A DNA stretch of 64,000 bases from Tricholoma matsutake. Its lineage: Eukaryota; Basidiomycota; Agaricomycetes; Agaricales; Tricholomataceae. The notes under the pieces were generated by a model that ran no database searches, was not told where the DNA came from, and saw only the letters and a program-made list of their open reading frames with translations. Location of the stretch: the NCBI GenBank assembly GCA_026075535.2, contig AP026541.1, forward strand, positions 3,162,001 through 3,226,000. The letters are read 5' to 3'. Below, one piece after another: positions 47,359-58,662 of the stretch. The position numbers and the translations under genes were made by a program. Numbering within the stretch: position 1 is the stretch's first letter; each line of letters opens with the position of its first letter.

Positions 47359-47446
47359 TGACCGAGGCAGGGGTCACACCTGCAATCTCCTGATTGAACT
47401 AGAAGTATACTCGTAGTCAGACGCGATGCCATTTCGCCACTCGGCC
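47359..47446 (-). tRNA. tRNA-Arg(ACG) with a 16-nt intron
   Basis: A full cloverleaf can be drawn. Acceptor GGCCGAG pairs with CTCGGTC (one G-T). D stem is GCGA/TCGC. Anticodon stem is TCTGA/TCAGG, with loop CTACGA then a 16-nt intron starting GTATACTT, placed one base after the anticodon, and a final A. T stem is GCAGG/CCTGC. Anticodon ACG reads CGN arginine codons after A34 editing. The T loop is TGTGACC instead of the usual TTCGANN form, so the B box is damaged at two bases. The gene may be weak or dead. A T7 terminator follows. It lies divergently, about 80 bp from the RPA34 start. Confidence 0.8.
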
Positions 47447-47527
47447 ATACATACGGAATTTCAGACTTTGTACTTGTTAGGATTCGTCCTTACATACACA
47501 CGAAATTCCTTTAAAAATCTTTCGAAA

Positions 47528-48679
47528 ATGTCGTCGTCTTCATCGTCCTCATCTTCTCCAGATCCCCGGCCTACACCTAAGAACAAACCAACTGATAAGA
47601 AAGGCAAAAAGAAGGCAACCTCCACTTCCCAAGCCACAACTAGCGGGAGGAACGAAGGCGTCGACCCAAACTGGGCATACAAACCTCCACCTGGTGTCGT
47701 TCTTCTTGACACAAGCTCCAGTCAAGCTCAGAGTGCAGGCGACTTTGACTGGGACGCAGTTGCCAACAACCCTGACCTCGAACTATGGCTGATTCGCGTT
47801 CCCGATGCCGTGTGTAATCACATTACAACTAACTATGCATCCGTGCTCAACACTAAATGTGATAGATAAAACCCAAAAGTCTAGAACACACCATGGTCGC
47901 GCTCCCTGAATCCTGTTCTAAAACTGCGCAAGTGGGCACGATACATCGCAAACACGCGTCATTCGATGTTTGGTCTGTCGGGGAGGACGATAATGAACAT
48001 GTTAGCGGAGAAGAGATCAAAAGCATCTCATGTCTCTTGCCAAAAAATGGTATGCTCTTCCCTGGTAAACATCCATCGTTTTTCTTATATTAATTACGGT
48101 TACGCTGACAAACACGGTTTTTTATTAGCACCCAGACCCATCGCGCGACATCTAGTCATCGCAGCCCAAGCTGTCACGCCAACACCCGATCCTGCTGCCT
48201 CACCAGGCTCTCACGTAAACAAAAATCCACCACGGCAGTTCTACCCTAAAGACTTGCTCAAGCACCGGTTCTTCCCTATCGGCGCTTTTTCTATGGAGGA
48301 CGCTGACGCGATGAACGTGGATGCGGAAATAGAGCCGCCTGAACCCGAGCAAGCTCCTGCTCCTGATCCAAGGTTGACGCAAAGTCAGAAGAAGCAGAAC
48401 AAGACGAAAGAGAAGTCAGCTAAGGTGGGCGCGGACATGGACATGCCGTCTGAGCCAGCTGCGGAGCAGACCTCAACCCCAGCCCTGACACAGACGAAGC
48501 CGAAGAAAGAGAAGAAGGAGAAGAAAGAGAAGAAAGAGAAGAAAGGGACGGAGATCTTGACGCAGGACGTGGAGACGGAGAGTACAACACCCGTGAAAGT
48601 CAAGTCGAAGAAGAGGAAGAGTATGGGAGAGGGGACTACGCCGAAGAAGACCAAGAAGATAAAATTGTCGACGACCTGA
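47528..48679 (+). CDS. RPA34: RNA polymerase I subunit RPA34-like protein (three exons)
   Basis: Likely the A34.5-type subunit of RNA polymerase I, which with A49 forms the TFIIF-like module for rRNA transcription in the nucleolus. Exons 47528-47809, 47866-48049 and 48129-48679 give 338 codons. Intron 1 (56 nt, GTGTGT...TAG) is phase 0. Intron 2 (79 nt, GTATGC, branch GCTGAC, TTATTAG) is phase 1. The N-terminus is a Ser run plus a Lys-rich stretch. Then come DPNWAYKPPPGVVLLD, ELWLIRVPDA, VGTIHRKHASFDVWSVG, EEIKSISCLLP, APRPIARHLV and YPKDLLKHRFFPIG. The C-terminus is a long Lys/Glu tail, as in fungal RPA34. The match to basidiomycete RPA34 is from memory. This is the only clearly functional protein gene here. 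Confidence 0.8.
47810..47865 (+). other. Intron 1 of RPA34-like gene
   Basis: GTGTGT donor, AACTAAC branch-like word at about 47828-47834, TAG acceptor. It joins GATGCC to ATAAAACCC in frame. Confidence 0.7.
48050..48128 (+). other. Intron 2 of RPA34-like gene
   Basis: GTATGC donor, GCTGAC branch, T-rich tract and TTAG acceptor. The splice restores Ala-Pro-Arg-Pro in the frame of exon 3. Confidence 0.65.
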
Positions 48680-50582
48680 TCACTCTTGGTGTATCACCCT
48701 TTCGTTCTCAATTCTGTCCATAGCAATTTAATACATATCTACATATACTTGACTTCTGCCTCATAGCAACATCTAGACTTTGGCAGCAATCAGCGAAAGT
48801 CGGGAAGACAACGCGCCAACTTTGTAGTTGAGTGACCCCTCAGCAAGTAAATCCAGACCAGGAGAATAGCGAAGCGAATTTATGCAACTTAGAAGTTAAC
48901 ACATCGATAGATTCAAGTTCAAAGCAGCCATAGTGCAGAGAGCCGCCGATTTCGGAACCACCAGCGACTCACTTCTCGTCCAAGGATCTGCCAGAGTGGT
49001 ATGTTGGAACCGATCGGCTCCTATCCTAAGCGTCGTGTCTTCGTGTCTCCCCAGCCGAGCTCGCAGGATGTATAAACACTACCAGGCTGCTGAGATCAAG
49101 AAAGCGTTTTAACTGGAACTTGGAAGTGCAGTGTCTGGACTTGGACTCGAGTTACCCGAGACTATGATACTATAGATGATTGGCTACTCGGCCACGTAGG
49201 GGTTTCGGAAAATATTAGAGTCAATGTAGCTTTTTTAGAGTTTCTGAACATACTTCATGCATTGTCCAGGATGTTTGGAAGAAATTAATATATACTACAT
49301 GATATTATGTTTGGTATTGAGTGTTCTCCGAAAATGGATGCAATTTTGAGAAAACCCAGGTAGTCGGCCATTCAAAGCCTAGGCGATGCAAATTCCTATC
49401 TGTACACAGTGAGACCTGAAAATTGAAGAAAAGGGTCAAAGGTTTGTGGGGGTCCATACCCGTCACCAATTTGCCAATGCGAACTGATGGTAGGGTGGGA
49501 GGTTTTACCATATCAGGCAGGATTAGCAAACGTGCCGAGGCAGCCGAAATCCCAACATTGTTGCCATCATATCTCAACAACGAATCATCATTGGTAGATC
49601 TGCTTCAGTACTGTAAGGTTCTTCCTGAAGTATATACCCGCATAATCCTAGGTATCTTACCCAGCTCTATGGACTACAATTTGTGAATTGGCCGAGTACC
49701 TGGTGTGGCCAAGTGTTAAGAACTGATCCTGGTAGGCACGTCGGAATCCGATCGGACCCTGTGGGTGTTGATAGCGGAAGGTTGTCAGGTCGTGGCGGAT
49801 TCTGTGGAGGGGAAAACGGAAAGGACTTGGCTTCAGCTTGTAAGAAGCTGTGCCCTTCACCTTGTCTGGTGTCCTAATTTCAAGACGAAGGTTTGGAGAT
49901 AGAAGCGGGGAAGTGCGGGTAAATGTGGGAAGGAGTACAGAGGGACTTGGGTTAAGTTCAGATGAGACCAGAACTTCAGAGGGAGACCAGAGGTCGAGTC
50001 AAATGGAGTTCAGACTCTTAGAGGAGTAGAATGAGATTTAGATGGGCAGGTTAAAGTCGAGTCTATGTTGATATATGAACTGAGGAATACAAGGTGAAAC
50101 TAACTAAGCTTAAATACTGTAGTCCAGAATAAAGGCAGAATGGAAGCAGAGGCTGTGGCAGTGTCTCGACTGCGTAGATAAATTACCTAATGGGAGCCAC
50201 ACAGGAATCCATAGTTGAATTTGCAAAAGAGATGGCAGCCTTGGGAAGGTGGCCGTGGGTGCTGTACAAGGCGGCCTGGTGCACAGTAATGTGGGCAGTG
50301 CAAGGCAGCCAGGAACAAAAGTGGGAGGAGTTGACAAATGTTGGGTTCAATGTGCGGAAAAGGGTCAGACGGATGTGGGTTCCAATTGGGCAAGGAACAG
50401 TTCTTGACACCGAGATGGTGAGCAGCTATAGTAGTGTAACTGATAGCAGCCAATTCGAACTTGAATTCAAGGGCTCAGACTTGGAATTTGGATGTGACTG
50501 ACTTGAACTTCCCATTGTTTCAAATGGGCTAATGAAAATACCTGGAATGTTGAATGTTGATCTGCGCAGGACAAGGAACTGT
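48680..50582. other. Intergenic region; one possible short spliced frame
   Basis: A possible intron at 48999-49054 (GTATGT, branch CCTAAG, CCCCAG) would join a frame ending FSSKDLPEC to RARRMYKHYQAAEIKKAF with TAA at 49110-49112. No start or family could be found upstream, so it is not called as a gene. Frames at 49423-49686 (plus) and 49657-49860 (minus) have no known motif. The rest holds nothing recognisable. Confidence 0.25.
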
Positions 50583-50789
50583 GTGTTGAATAAGCGGTTG
50601 TAGCATTAGATGACACCATGCCAATTCTGAATATAGTAGTAATGATGCACCCACAGATTATTAATAGTGGGACATTCTAATTACCAATTATGATTACTGA
50701 TCAACACATCAAAAGCTTGTATAAAGAGTCATTGTAGATAAACACAATAACAAGTCAGTTATACTATTACCAAGTCCTCAGTCTCAACA
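50583..50789 (+). repeat. 5' LTR of copia element C
   Basis: This LTR is 207 bp, TGTTGAATAAG...GTCTCAACA. It is directly followed by GGTTATGGGCCC (50790-50801), the half-tRNA-iMet primer site. Related to the copia B LTR. Confidence 0.75.
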
Positions 50790-50859
50790 GGTTATGGGCC
50801 CTGAGCTTAACTGAATTCTCATGTACACCCACTCTTAACACACTGAGCCACTTTTCAAT

Positions 50860-52060
50860 ATGACAGATGTATCAACATGCACACAAACATTTACTGGATT
50901 GAACCCTTGACAGAGCCAAGAATTATGCTGTATGGAAGATCAAAATGATGGACATCTTGATGGGACAAGATCTGTGGGAATATGTTGATGGATCGACTAT
51001 TCAGCCATCAGATGAAGTGGCAAAAGCGGCATGGGCAAAGAAGGATAGGATGGTGCTATCCATGATCCGATTAAGGGTTGCCAACAAGATGTTGGTATAC
51101 ATCACAAGTTCGACAATGTTGAAGGAAGTGTGGGATGTGCTGAAGTCATTATTGGAAATGCAAGGGGTGCTCAGCATAGTGTTGGCACAATGAAAGTTAT
51201 TTTGGGCTCAATGTGAAGAATCAACACCCATCAAGAAACACATTTGGACATTGCATGGCTACCAGGAGGAGCTGCACAACTTGGGACAGAAAATTTATGG
51301 GGAAGAATTTTCTATTATTCTGCTGAGCTCACTTCCCAAAGCCTGGAACAATTATATTGCCTCTATTGACACAACAGCCTTAATGGATGCCCCAAAACTA
51401 ATTGCACATGAACATGATCGACAGATTAATATGCATAACACCAATGATATGGCCTTAATAGGCAAGCCTGGGAAAAGAAAGTACAATCCCAATATCACAT
51501 GCTTCAAATGCAGAGAAAAGGGGCACATAGGCCGGCAATGTAAGAAGAAGTCCAAATCGGGAAAGTGGAGATCGGGAGGGAAGCAGAAAGGCACAATGGA
51601 AGCAAATGCAGTGGCTGATGACAAATTTGCATTCTATGGGGATGATGGGAAGGATGTGGCACTGGCTGTCTCTCCAGACTCTTGGTTAGCTGATTTGGCA
51701 TGCACATCTCACATTGCTCAAGACCGAGAAATTTTTATTGATTACACCCCTACGGACACCAGATTTCCAGATTCAGAAAGGCACCTGTGCTTGGATGAGG
51801 CTCAATATGGCTGGAATGCACCATGAGAGAAAAAATATCTAGAATCACTCTCAAGGATGTGGCACATGCCCTTGACATGCCATTCAATCTCATCTCAATT
51901 TCATGTGCAATCGAGGCTGGGGTAGCTGTTTTATTCATGGCACCAGGAGTCAGATTCTGATCGCCCAATGGAGCAATCATCATGGAAGGCTGGGTCATGA
52001 ACCGATTATTTGATATGAATGTCAAAGGTATTGCCAAACATGACCAAGCATATGCCAGTA
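50860..52060 (+). pseudogene. Ty1/copia Gag and protease, element C (truncated)
   Basis: Gag begins near 50860, with small frame breaks in the first 90 bp. It then runs MMDILMGQDLWEYVDGS to the zinc knuckle CFKCREKGHIGRQC (CX2CX4HX4C, about 51499-51540). A TGA at 51191-51193 stands where Arg is expected. The protease region shows DSWLADLACTSHIAQDR, with the DSG motif decayed to DLA, and PFNLISISCAIEAG in another frame. The copia sequence ends near 52060 at the tail of a SINE-like repeat. Zinc-knuckle spacing separates this family from copia A/D. Confidence 0.82.
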
Positions 52061-52440
52061 CTTTACACTCCCCCCCCAGTCCGAGCGGACTCCACTCGGA
52101 CACACTCGGACACTCGGACTGTCCGAGGACTTCACTCGGACTCTGCTCGGACTCTGCTCGGACTGTCCGAGTTGTCCGAGTAAAGTCCAAGGACTGCACT
52201 CGGACTTTGCTTGGACAACATCAATTGTGCATTTATTTACACCTTTTAAAGTACTGACCAAGTAAAGTCTGAGTTCCAGTCTTAGAGAAAGTCTTATAAG
52301 TCTCACAAAATGATGTGTGCACAGCAGGAATTGAACCAACAGCCTTCTGGACTAGCAATCACATGACAATGAAACATGCACACTCTACCACCTAAGCCAA
52401 GTAGTCATTTTAAGTTACATACATTATATCTATTTATTAC
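52061..52440 (-). mobile_element. tRNA-headed SINE-like repeat, left copy
   Basis: On the minus strand the head at about 52330-52415 has an A box TGGCTTAGGTGGTAGAG and a perfect B box GGTTCAATTCC. The body is unique. The 3' half is rich in CTCGGAC/GTCCGAG words, and the end is TGGGGGGGGAGTGTAAAG, directly against copia C. A regular cloverleaf cannot be closed, so it is SINE-like rather than a tRNA gene. Confidence 0.55.
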
Positions 52441-52489
52441 TGAAATCTAATTTGTTATATATCATGAATAGATTATTAAATAGATTATT

Positions 52490-53765
52490 AAATTGACCCC
52501 CTCGCATCTGTGCGAGGGGTAATTAATATGGGTAATTAATATGTATAATACTAAGCCCTCCCCTCGCAAGCTCGAGGGAAGGGGGCCATAACTATCAATT
52601 ATAAAAATAAATTAAAAACACCCACCACGAGCAGTTGCTCATAGCGGCGTTCATCTCTCCCTGGGTCGTCCCCTGACCGTCTCGCTCTCCTGTCCCCATT
52701 CTTCTCCCTCCCGAACCACCCCATGAGCAGATGCTCGTAGGCGTGGGGTGGGTGTCGTCGTGGGTGTCCCCACTCTCATTGTCGTCTCCCTTCCCTCTTG
52801 TCTCCCTTCCCTCTTGTCTTGTCTCCCTTCCCTCTTGTCTCCTTCCCCCTCATCTCTTCCCCCTCACCTTCCACCCTGCAAGCAGGGGCTTGCAGCAGTG
52901 GTGGTGGTGGTGTCATCATCGTCATCATCACCAGTAGTAGTTTGTAACTATAAAAAGTTAGTTAGGATCAAAAAATGAAATGAGAAAAGAAAAAAAAACT
53001 TACCTAGGACCCCTAATCATCGTCGTTCCACCCGTCGTCCACCCTATGAGCAGTGGCTCATAGGGCTGGAGTGGGTGCTGTCGTCGTTCCATGCCATCGT
53101 CATCATTCCACCCACCATCCACCCCACGAGCAGTTGCTCGTGAGGCTGGAGGCAGGTGGTGTGTCCTGTGTGGTGGGCGTGAGTAGCCATTCTTGTCAAA
53201 GTTGCACCCATTCCCACCCCATGAGCAGCTGCTCACGGTAGTGGTTCTGAGTGCTCATCGTCGTCGTCGTCGTCAGCAGTACTAGATAATACCTAAAAAA
53301 GTTCGTTAGTAACAAAAACAAGAAAAAAAAACTTACCAATGGCCCAAGAGACGTCAAACGACATCTCTTGGGCCTTTTCTTTGTTTGCTTTGCCTTCCTT
53401 TCATTGTTTCCTGCTCGTCCCCTCGTCATTCCATCTCCCAGTCCCAGTTGTCTCCAGTCGCCTCATTGCATTGTTGTTCCATTTGGCCAAGTCAGTGTTG
53501 CCATTGTCTTGCCGTTTTGCAGTTGTACCTGTTCCCACCCTGCAAGCAGTTGCTTGCGGCAGTGGTTCTGGATCCTAGGGTGGTGGCTGTGTCAGCCGTT
53601 GTCATGGTTTTGAGGCTGCAGCGTCATTATAACATAGATAAAACCTATCATCAAGGAAAATTCAGTTAGTTAAACAAAACAACAAAAATCATGTAAAAAA
53701 AGACTTACAAGTGAGCCCAAACGACAATGCCATCATTTGGGCTCATTCCCATTGTTGGTTATTGG
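52490..53765 (-). repeat. Cluster of intron-bearing modules and GAGCAGTTGCTC palindromes
   Basis: Three intron-like segments on the minus strand: 52948-53003 (GTAAGT donor, TCCTAACTAAC branch, TTATAG acceptor), 53293-53336 (GTAAGT, TACTAAC, TTTTTTAG; only 44 nt) and 53645-53708 (GTAAGT, AACTAAC, GATAG). The hairpin GGCCCAAGAGACGTC...TCTTGGGCC lies at 53342-53376. Seven palindromic words of the type ATGAGCAGTTGCTCAT lie near 52630, 52721, 52871, 53040, 53120, 53220 and 53540. A hairpin CCCCTCGC...GCGAGGGG is at about 52497-52520. No protein is supported. The frames seen are low complexity. Confidence 0.65.
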
Positions 53766-53869
53766 GGTAGGAGGTAAGGAGGAGGCGGCACCATTGCCAG
53801 CGTTGTTGATGATGTGGCTGTGTTGATTTGTCATCACAGCCGGGGCAGTACATAGAGAGATATAACTAC

Positions 53870-54203
53870 CTATCTGTAATGAAGCTTTAGTCTAACTGTT
53901 ATATTGCTGACTTAATTGTACTTTATCATGCGACTACAAGGGTTCAATCCCTGCAGTAGCCACTGATTTTTCAGTCAATTATATAAGCAACTTGGACTCC
54001 GCTTGGACGCTCGGACAGTCCTAGGACAGTCTGAGGACTCAGCTTGGACTCAGCTTGGACTGGACATTTAGTTTGGCAGGACTTTCAGCCAAAGAAGTCC
54101 AAGCAAAGTCTGAGCAAAGTCCTTGGACAGTACTTGGACAGTCCTAGGACTGTCCGAGTGTCCAAGCAGAGTCTGCTCGGATTGGGGGGGGGAGTGTAAA
54201 GAC
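53870..54203 (+). mobile_element. tRNA-headed SINE-like repeat, right copy
   Basis: The head at about 53878-53975 has a weak A box and a perfect B box GGGTTCAATCCC. The body has CTTGGAC/CTCGGAC words, and the end GGGGGGGGGAGTGTAAAG is shared with the left copy but points the other way, directly against copia D. The head differs from that of the left copy, so the two share only the tail. Confidence 0.55.
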
Positions 54204-54205
54204 CT

Positions 54206-55369
54206 CCAACAATGAATGGGTAATTGTCGACAGAGAGTGGGTAACGATGAGTTTGATTGAGAGGTTCAACTGAAAATGTGTCTTCAGCCTGAGCTGAGGT
54301 GCTGTGAGCCCAGTCAATAGTCATGGTCGCCTCCTCCTCAATAACAATCCAACCTTCATATTCCATTTCCTCAACAGTGGCAATAGGGATGGGATTGGTA
54401 GCTATACCTGCAAATGCCATGGGTTCGCCTCGTGAAGGTGACATGTCGGTGGAGTTGACCATGACTGTGAATGCTTTGCCATTTATGTCCTTCATAGTAA
54501 CAGGGACTTTTGAGGTAGAATAGGATGTAGTACCAGACTTCTTCCCTTTGTCTCATGCTGCCCTTCGAGTGGCTAAGGACTCCTCAATGGTCTTGCCAGC
54601 CATGTCCCCCCTGATTTAATGCAATACTCAATGGTATGGCCCACTTTTTTGCATATAGAGTTGGTACAAGTCAGCAAGCTTGTAGGTCTAGTTGGCTTGG
54701 CGCTGGCCAAGAGGGCAATGGAGGGTTTGGAATTGTTGTGTTGACCATTCTCAGGAAGTGACTGTTCATTTTCAAGAAACAGGTGAATGTCTTTGGAGGT
54801 GTAGTGGTTGAAGTGGCGATGTTGTGAGATATGATAGACCATGCATGAGGGAAATGATCACCAAGAGAGTTTAAGAGAGCGATACAGCAGAGTAGGTCCA
54901 CCTTGATATCCCCCATGGAGAAAGCTCAGTCAATAAGGGCACATATCTTGTCAGCAGTCTCAGGGAGAGGGGCATCGATAGTGCACTTGGTGGAGAGTGC
55001 CTGCTGCAGTAGCTGAACTTGTCAAACTGGGCCCTCAGATTGGTGGCACTTGCAAAGTGCCTCCCAATTATCAGTGGTACTTTCTTTCATGTTAATGAAT
55101 GGTCATTCTGAGGAAGCGATACTGGACACTAGAAATGCATATGTGAGGCGGGAGTTTGCTTTCCAGTTGGATAGGGCATGGGCCTCCAAGGAACATGGCT
55201 CAGTAATAGCACCAGTGACATAGTCATAAAGGCCATTCAGTGAGAGAGCAATGGTTATCTCCTCACACCATTCTTTGTAGTTGAATTTCAGCTTATCCAG
55301 TTTCTCACCAGAGTATTGGACTGAGAGTTTGATCAAAGAGATTGAAGGTGGGATAGATTCAGCAGTCAT
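54206..55369 (-). pseudogene. Ty1/copia Gag and protease start, element D (truncated)
   Basis: Starts MTAESIPPSISLIKLSVQYS at 55369, close to copia A (VDPPSVSPIKLSVQYTGEKL). TGA at 55103-55105 stands where copia A has an Arg codon (SERKFLD). The zinc knuckle CTNSICKKVGHTIEYC (CX4CX4HX4C, about 54630-54680) has the same unusual spacing as in copia A. The frame reaches NYPFIV, just before the protease DSG, where the SINE-like tail begins near 54205. Several frame changes lie in between. Confidence 0.82.
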
Positions 55370-55561
55370 GGTGTCAAAGAAAAAGGTTCAGACAAAGAGT
55401 TACGAGGGGGAAGGTAGTTGGATGGATTCCGACAGGGGCTGATTGCACAAAGGACAAGTTTTTGATCTGACATGGGATAGTGATCTGGGCAGCAGTCAAG
55501 AGTCCAAGTGGCTAGGATACTTTCTTCCATCATCTAGAGGTGATGAGAGTGGCCCATAACC

Positions 55562-55951
55562 TATAGAAAGTCAATCCTAGAATATACAAGGTAAACTCAG
55601 TCTTGGTATAAGAGACTCTATATCACAATAATAGTACCTAGAATATACAAGGTAAACTATAGGCATAGTAAATAAGCAATCGGACGATAGCTGTAGTGTA
55701 AATACTCACCTCAGTCTTGGTATAAGAGACTGAGGTGTCTAATCTAATGTGTCCAATATATATACATATCTAGTGGGATAAAGGGGGTGTTCATAAAGGT
55801 ATCCATCAGGCATACACATCAAAGGGATGCACTAAATATAGTATGCATACACATCAAAGGGGTGCACTAAATATAGTATGCATGCCATATATGCTGAGAC
55901 TGTCGCATCAAATGAAGATTCAGTGTTGTACTCATGGTGTGATTCTCAACA
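55562..55951 (-). repeat. 5' LTR of copia element D
   Basis: This LTR is about 390 bp; on the minus strand TGTTGAGAATC...GACTTTCTATA. It is followed by GGTTATGGGCC (55561-55551), the primer site. U3 holds a tandem 35-bp repeat (55811-55845, 55846-55880). The 3' half holds two copies of a hairpin of the type CTCAGTC...GACTGAG. Related to the copia A LTR. The right border is inferred from that similarity. Confidence 0.7.
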
Positions 55952-57906
55952 ATTGCAAGCATCCCAACATCTATATCTGCCAACTATAGTCCACCACCCC
56001 CTTGATGCTGCCCTCTATTTTACAGAGTGCTGAATCCAACAAGTCATTGGCCGATGGTTATGGTGATGGCAATCCATCTGCCAACAATGAACTTGGTCTG
56101 CCCACAGCCTCTCAGGCAATTTTGGCATGGTATAGTGACATTGATTCACCTCCTGCTGCTGATGCAGACCACCTCTCAGACATTCTGGCAGCTGACCAAC
56201 CAACTGCCTTTGAGGTGGCCAAGGTATGGCAGAGAAATGATGAAGATTCATCCCATCCTGGTTCCCTTGTCATGGTACACTCCCCAACTGGCTTTGATGC
56301 TGCTGCCTTGACACCACCTCTTTGGCATCTGTGCCCATGAATCCTGTTCCAATGGCAATTCCCACTGCATCTGATGCACCTGATGTTTCCCTTTCATCTT
56401 TGGAGACTGATTCCACCCACAAATTTGACAGTGAGGATGATGCTGCATCCAATGCCAGTGTCCCTGCCAGATACAATGCTGAGTCCAATATTGAGGATGA
56501 TTCCAGTGCTGAGTCCCCTAGGAGCTCTCAGATAGATAACCCACTCTTTCTTGCATTGCACTTCCATATTCTTATCTTGATGGTCCTGTGGACTGCAGTC
56601 ATGTTGATGACACTTGGTTATGACATGATGGATACTGACAATGCATGATGCAGATTTTCATCAATTTCTCGCATATATGTACTGTTTTTTTTTACAACTT
56701 GTGGGTCATGTAAAATCACTGTTGATGATTTGGTCCTTGCTGATCATTGCATGAAAACTGCTCAATGACTTCATCTCATCTCATTCATTCATGGGGAAGT
56801 CCATTCCTATCAGTGTGAAGCCATGATGCCAAAGTCCTTCTGACTGGTGATGCTGATGTGATGCCAATTCATGTGTTTCCATGTGTTCTATGTGCTCAAT
56901 TAGCAGCTCTAGTACAGCACAGAAAGCTCTCTAATACAGTCCATTGGTTACTGTAGTAGGTACACTTATATACAGTATGTTCAACAGTGTCCACCAAACT
57001 GTATACAATGTAGCTTACCTATGTGCACTTACAATTCAAAATTTCAGCTGCATTTTTTGAATTTATGGGTATGTGATTCACCTACTTGAATAGTTACACT
57101 GGCAGAACATGGTTATGTCCAATTCAAAACTTGGGCTGCATTTTTGGATTTATGGTGAAGCTATTCAATAGTACTTAAGTAGTTACACCATATTGTGATT
57201 ATGTAGCTATGGTTCCAAACCTTGGCTGTATTTTCTGAATTCATGGCTGAGGTATGGAACTGCTTGACCATATATGTACTAACTGTTGAAGTTGATTAAA
57301 AACTTCAGCCACTTTTTGAATCCATGACTAAGCTATTCAACTAGTGGCCAACCATCTTGCCATGTTACTATGTTACTATATTGATATCTACCTATGCTAC
57401 ATAAGTAGCTAAGGACATACTAAAAAGTAAGCCTTGATAGACCTAGATACGGAGAGTCCAGAAAAAAATGTCCACCAATACTGTATGTACTCGACCATGC
57501 AAAAAGTCCATTCCTATCCAAAATCAACAATCATGTGATCCAACTATGGGTTGTGGGCTTGACAGGCATTGTGCGCAATGGCGAAGGAGTGCGAGGCCTT
57601 TTGAGGGAAAAATACACATTGTCACCAATGACAGGATGTGTAGATGGATGTAGAATAGAAGATGAGGCGATAGTCATGCTGAATGGGCTGGATGCATGAG
57701 CAACAGTTTTGATGTCATGTGAAAACCCTGCAAGGCTCTTCGACATCTGCAGCAATACTGATGAAGTTGCGGCAAGTGACAGTGTGAGAGCATAGTGGGT
57801 GGATTGGAGGGTGTGGATGGTGCAGACTCGGAGGTCCTTTTTGCATAGCCAAAAGTGTGTGCACACGGCTGAATCTGCTCGGTTCAGGAGGCATCGAGGC
57901 AGGTGA
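55952..57906. other. Mostly non-coding; unassigned low-complexity frames
   Basis: Two overlapping plus-strand frames at 56002-56340 and 56322-56648 encode Ser/Asp/Ala-rich peptides. The second ends in a hydrophobic stretch (FHILILMVLWTAVMLMTLGY) that could be a membrane segment. No family is recognised, and the two may be one broken gene. 57050-57320 repeats degenerate words such as TTCAGCTGCATTTTTTGAAT, which recur near 58990. Confidence 0.3.
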
Positions 57907-58662
57907 TACAGTATTTGACTGGTCACTTGTACACCATGGGTCAGTTGTACATTTGCCTTTTTCTTACTCATATTGGCTCTGGGAATACATATTTTTGCTT
58001 CCTGAGGTCCAACAAGTATCTATGCACTTTGCATAAGCAGTTGGTAGTGAATATCTAGGTTTGCTATTTTAGGGTGGCTGATTGATCTGGTTTAGTGCAT
58101 GATTGTAAAAATAGAAACCCAGTTCTCAGTGACAATGAGGACTATTTGAATGGAAAGAAAACTTCCCAACCCAATCTATGAGAGCCTGTTAACATATTTA
58201 ACAGCAAAACTTCACTAACAAATGATGGAATCATGTTCTATGAGTCAGATTACATGAAATGATGAGGATAAGGGTGACATATGTCACATATGTCACAGGT
58301 ACACATTTCGTGCTTTATATTCTGTAGTACTTGATTACCTGACTATGGAGACTATATTTTGATACTATTAGGCATAGAAATACTGGTTTTAATTTTTAGA
58401 GCTCAGAATTATATACTATAGCCATTCTACAGGCTATTCTGGCAAAAGTGTACAAGTGAGCCATTTTGGTCAATTCAGGTACCATCAGAGTGTGATGCCT
58501 ACCATGCATCCAGACTGTGACCTCTGGATACCAGGTTGCATATACAACATATTTTGATGCCTACCTATCATATGTAACTCAGACCTCGACAATGTCTCCC
58601 ATAGATCTCTCACAGGAAGCCAAACATTGATTTAGTGTACATGTGACCAGTCAAATACTGTA
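57907..58662. mobile_element. pogo-like MITE with TA target duplication
   Basis: TA at 57907-57908 and 58661-58662 flank a 752-bp element whose inverted ends begin CAGTATTTGACTGGTCAC. CAGTA ends and TA duplication fit the pogo/Tc1-mariner group. No transposase frame is present. Confidence 0.7.

Noticed and set aside
48930..49112. A two-exon small gene ending in RARRMYKHYQAAEIKKAF
   Set aside because: The splice signals are plausible, but there is no start codon, no upstream exon and no family that I can recognise.
52061..54203. A single 2.1-kb TIR transposon with CTTTACACTCCCCCCC ends
   Set aside because: The flanks belong to two different copia elements in opposite orientation, no target duplication exists, and tRNA-like heads differ. 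Two SINE-like copies fit better.
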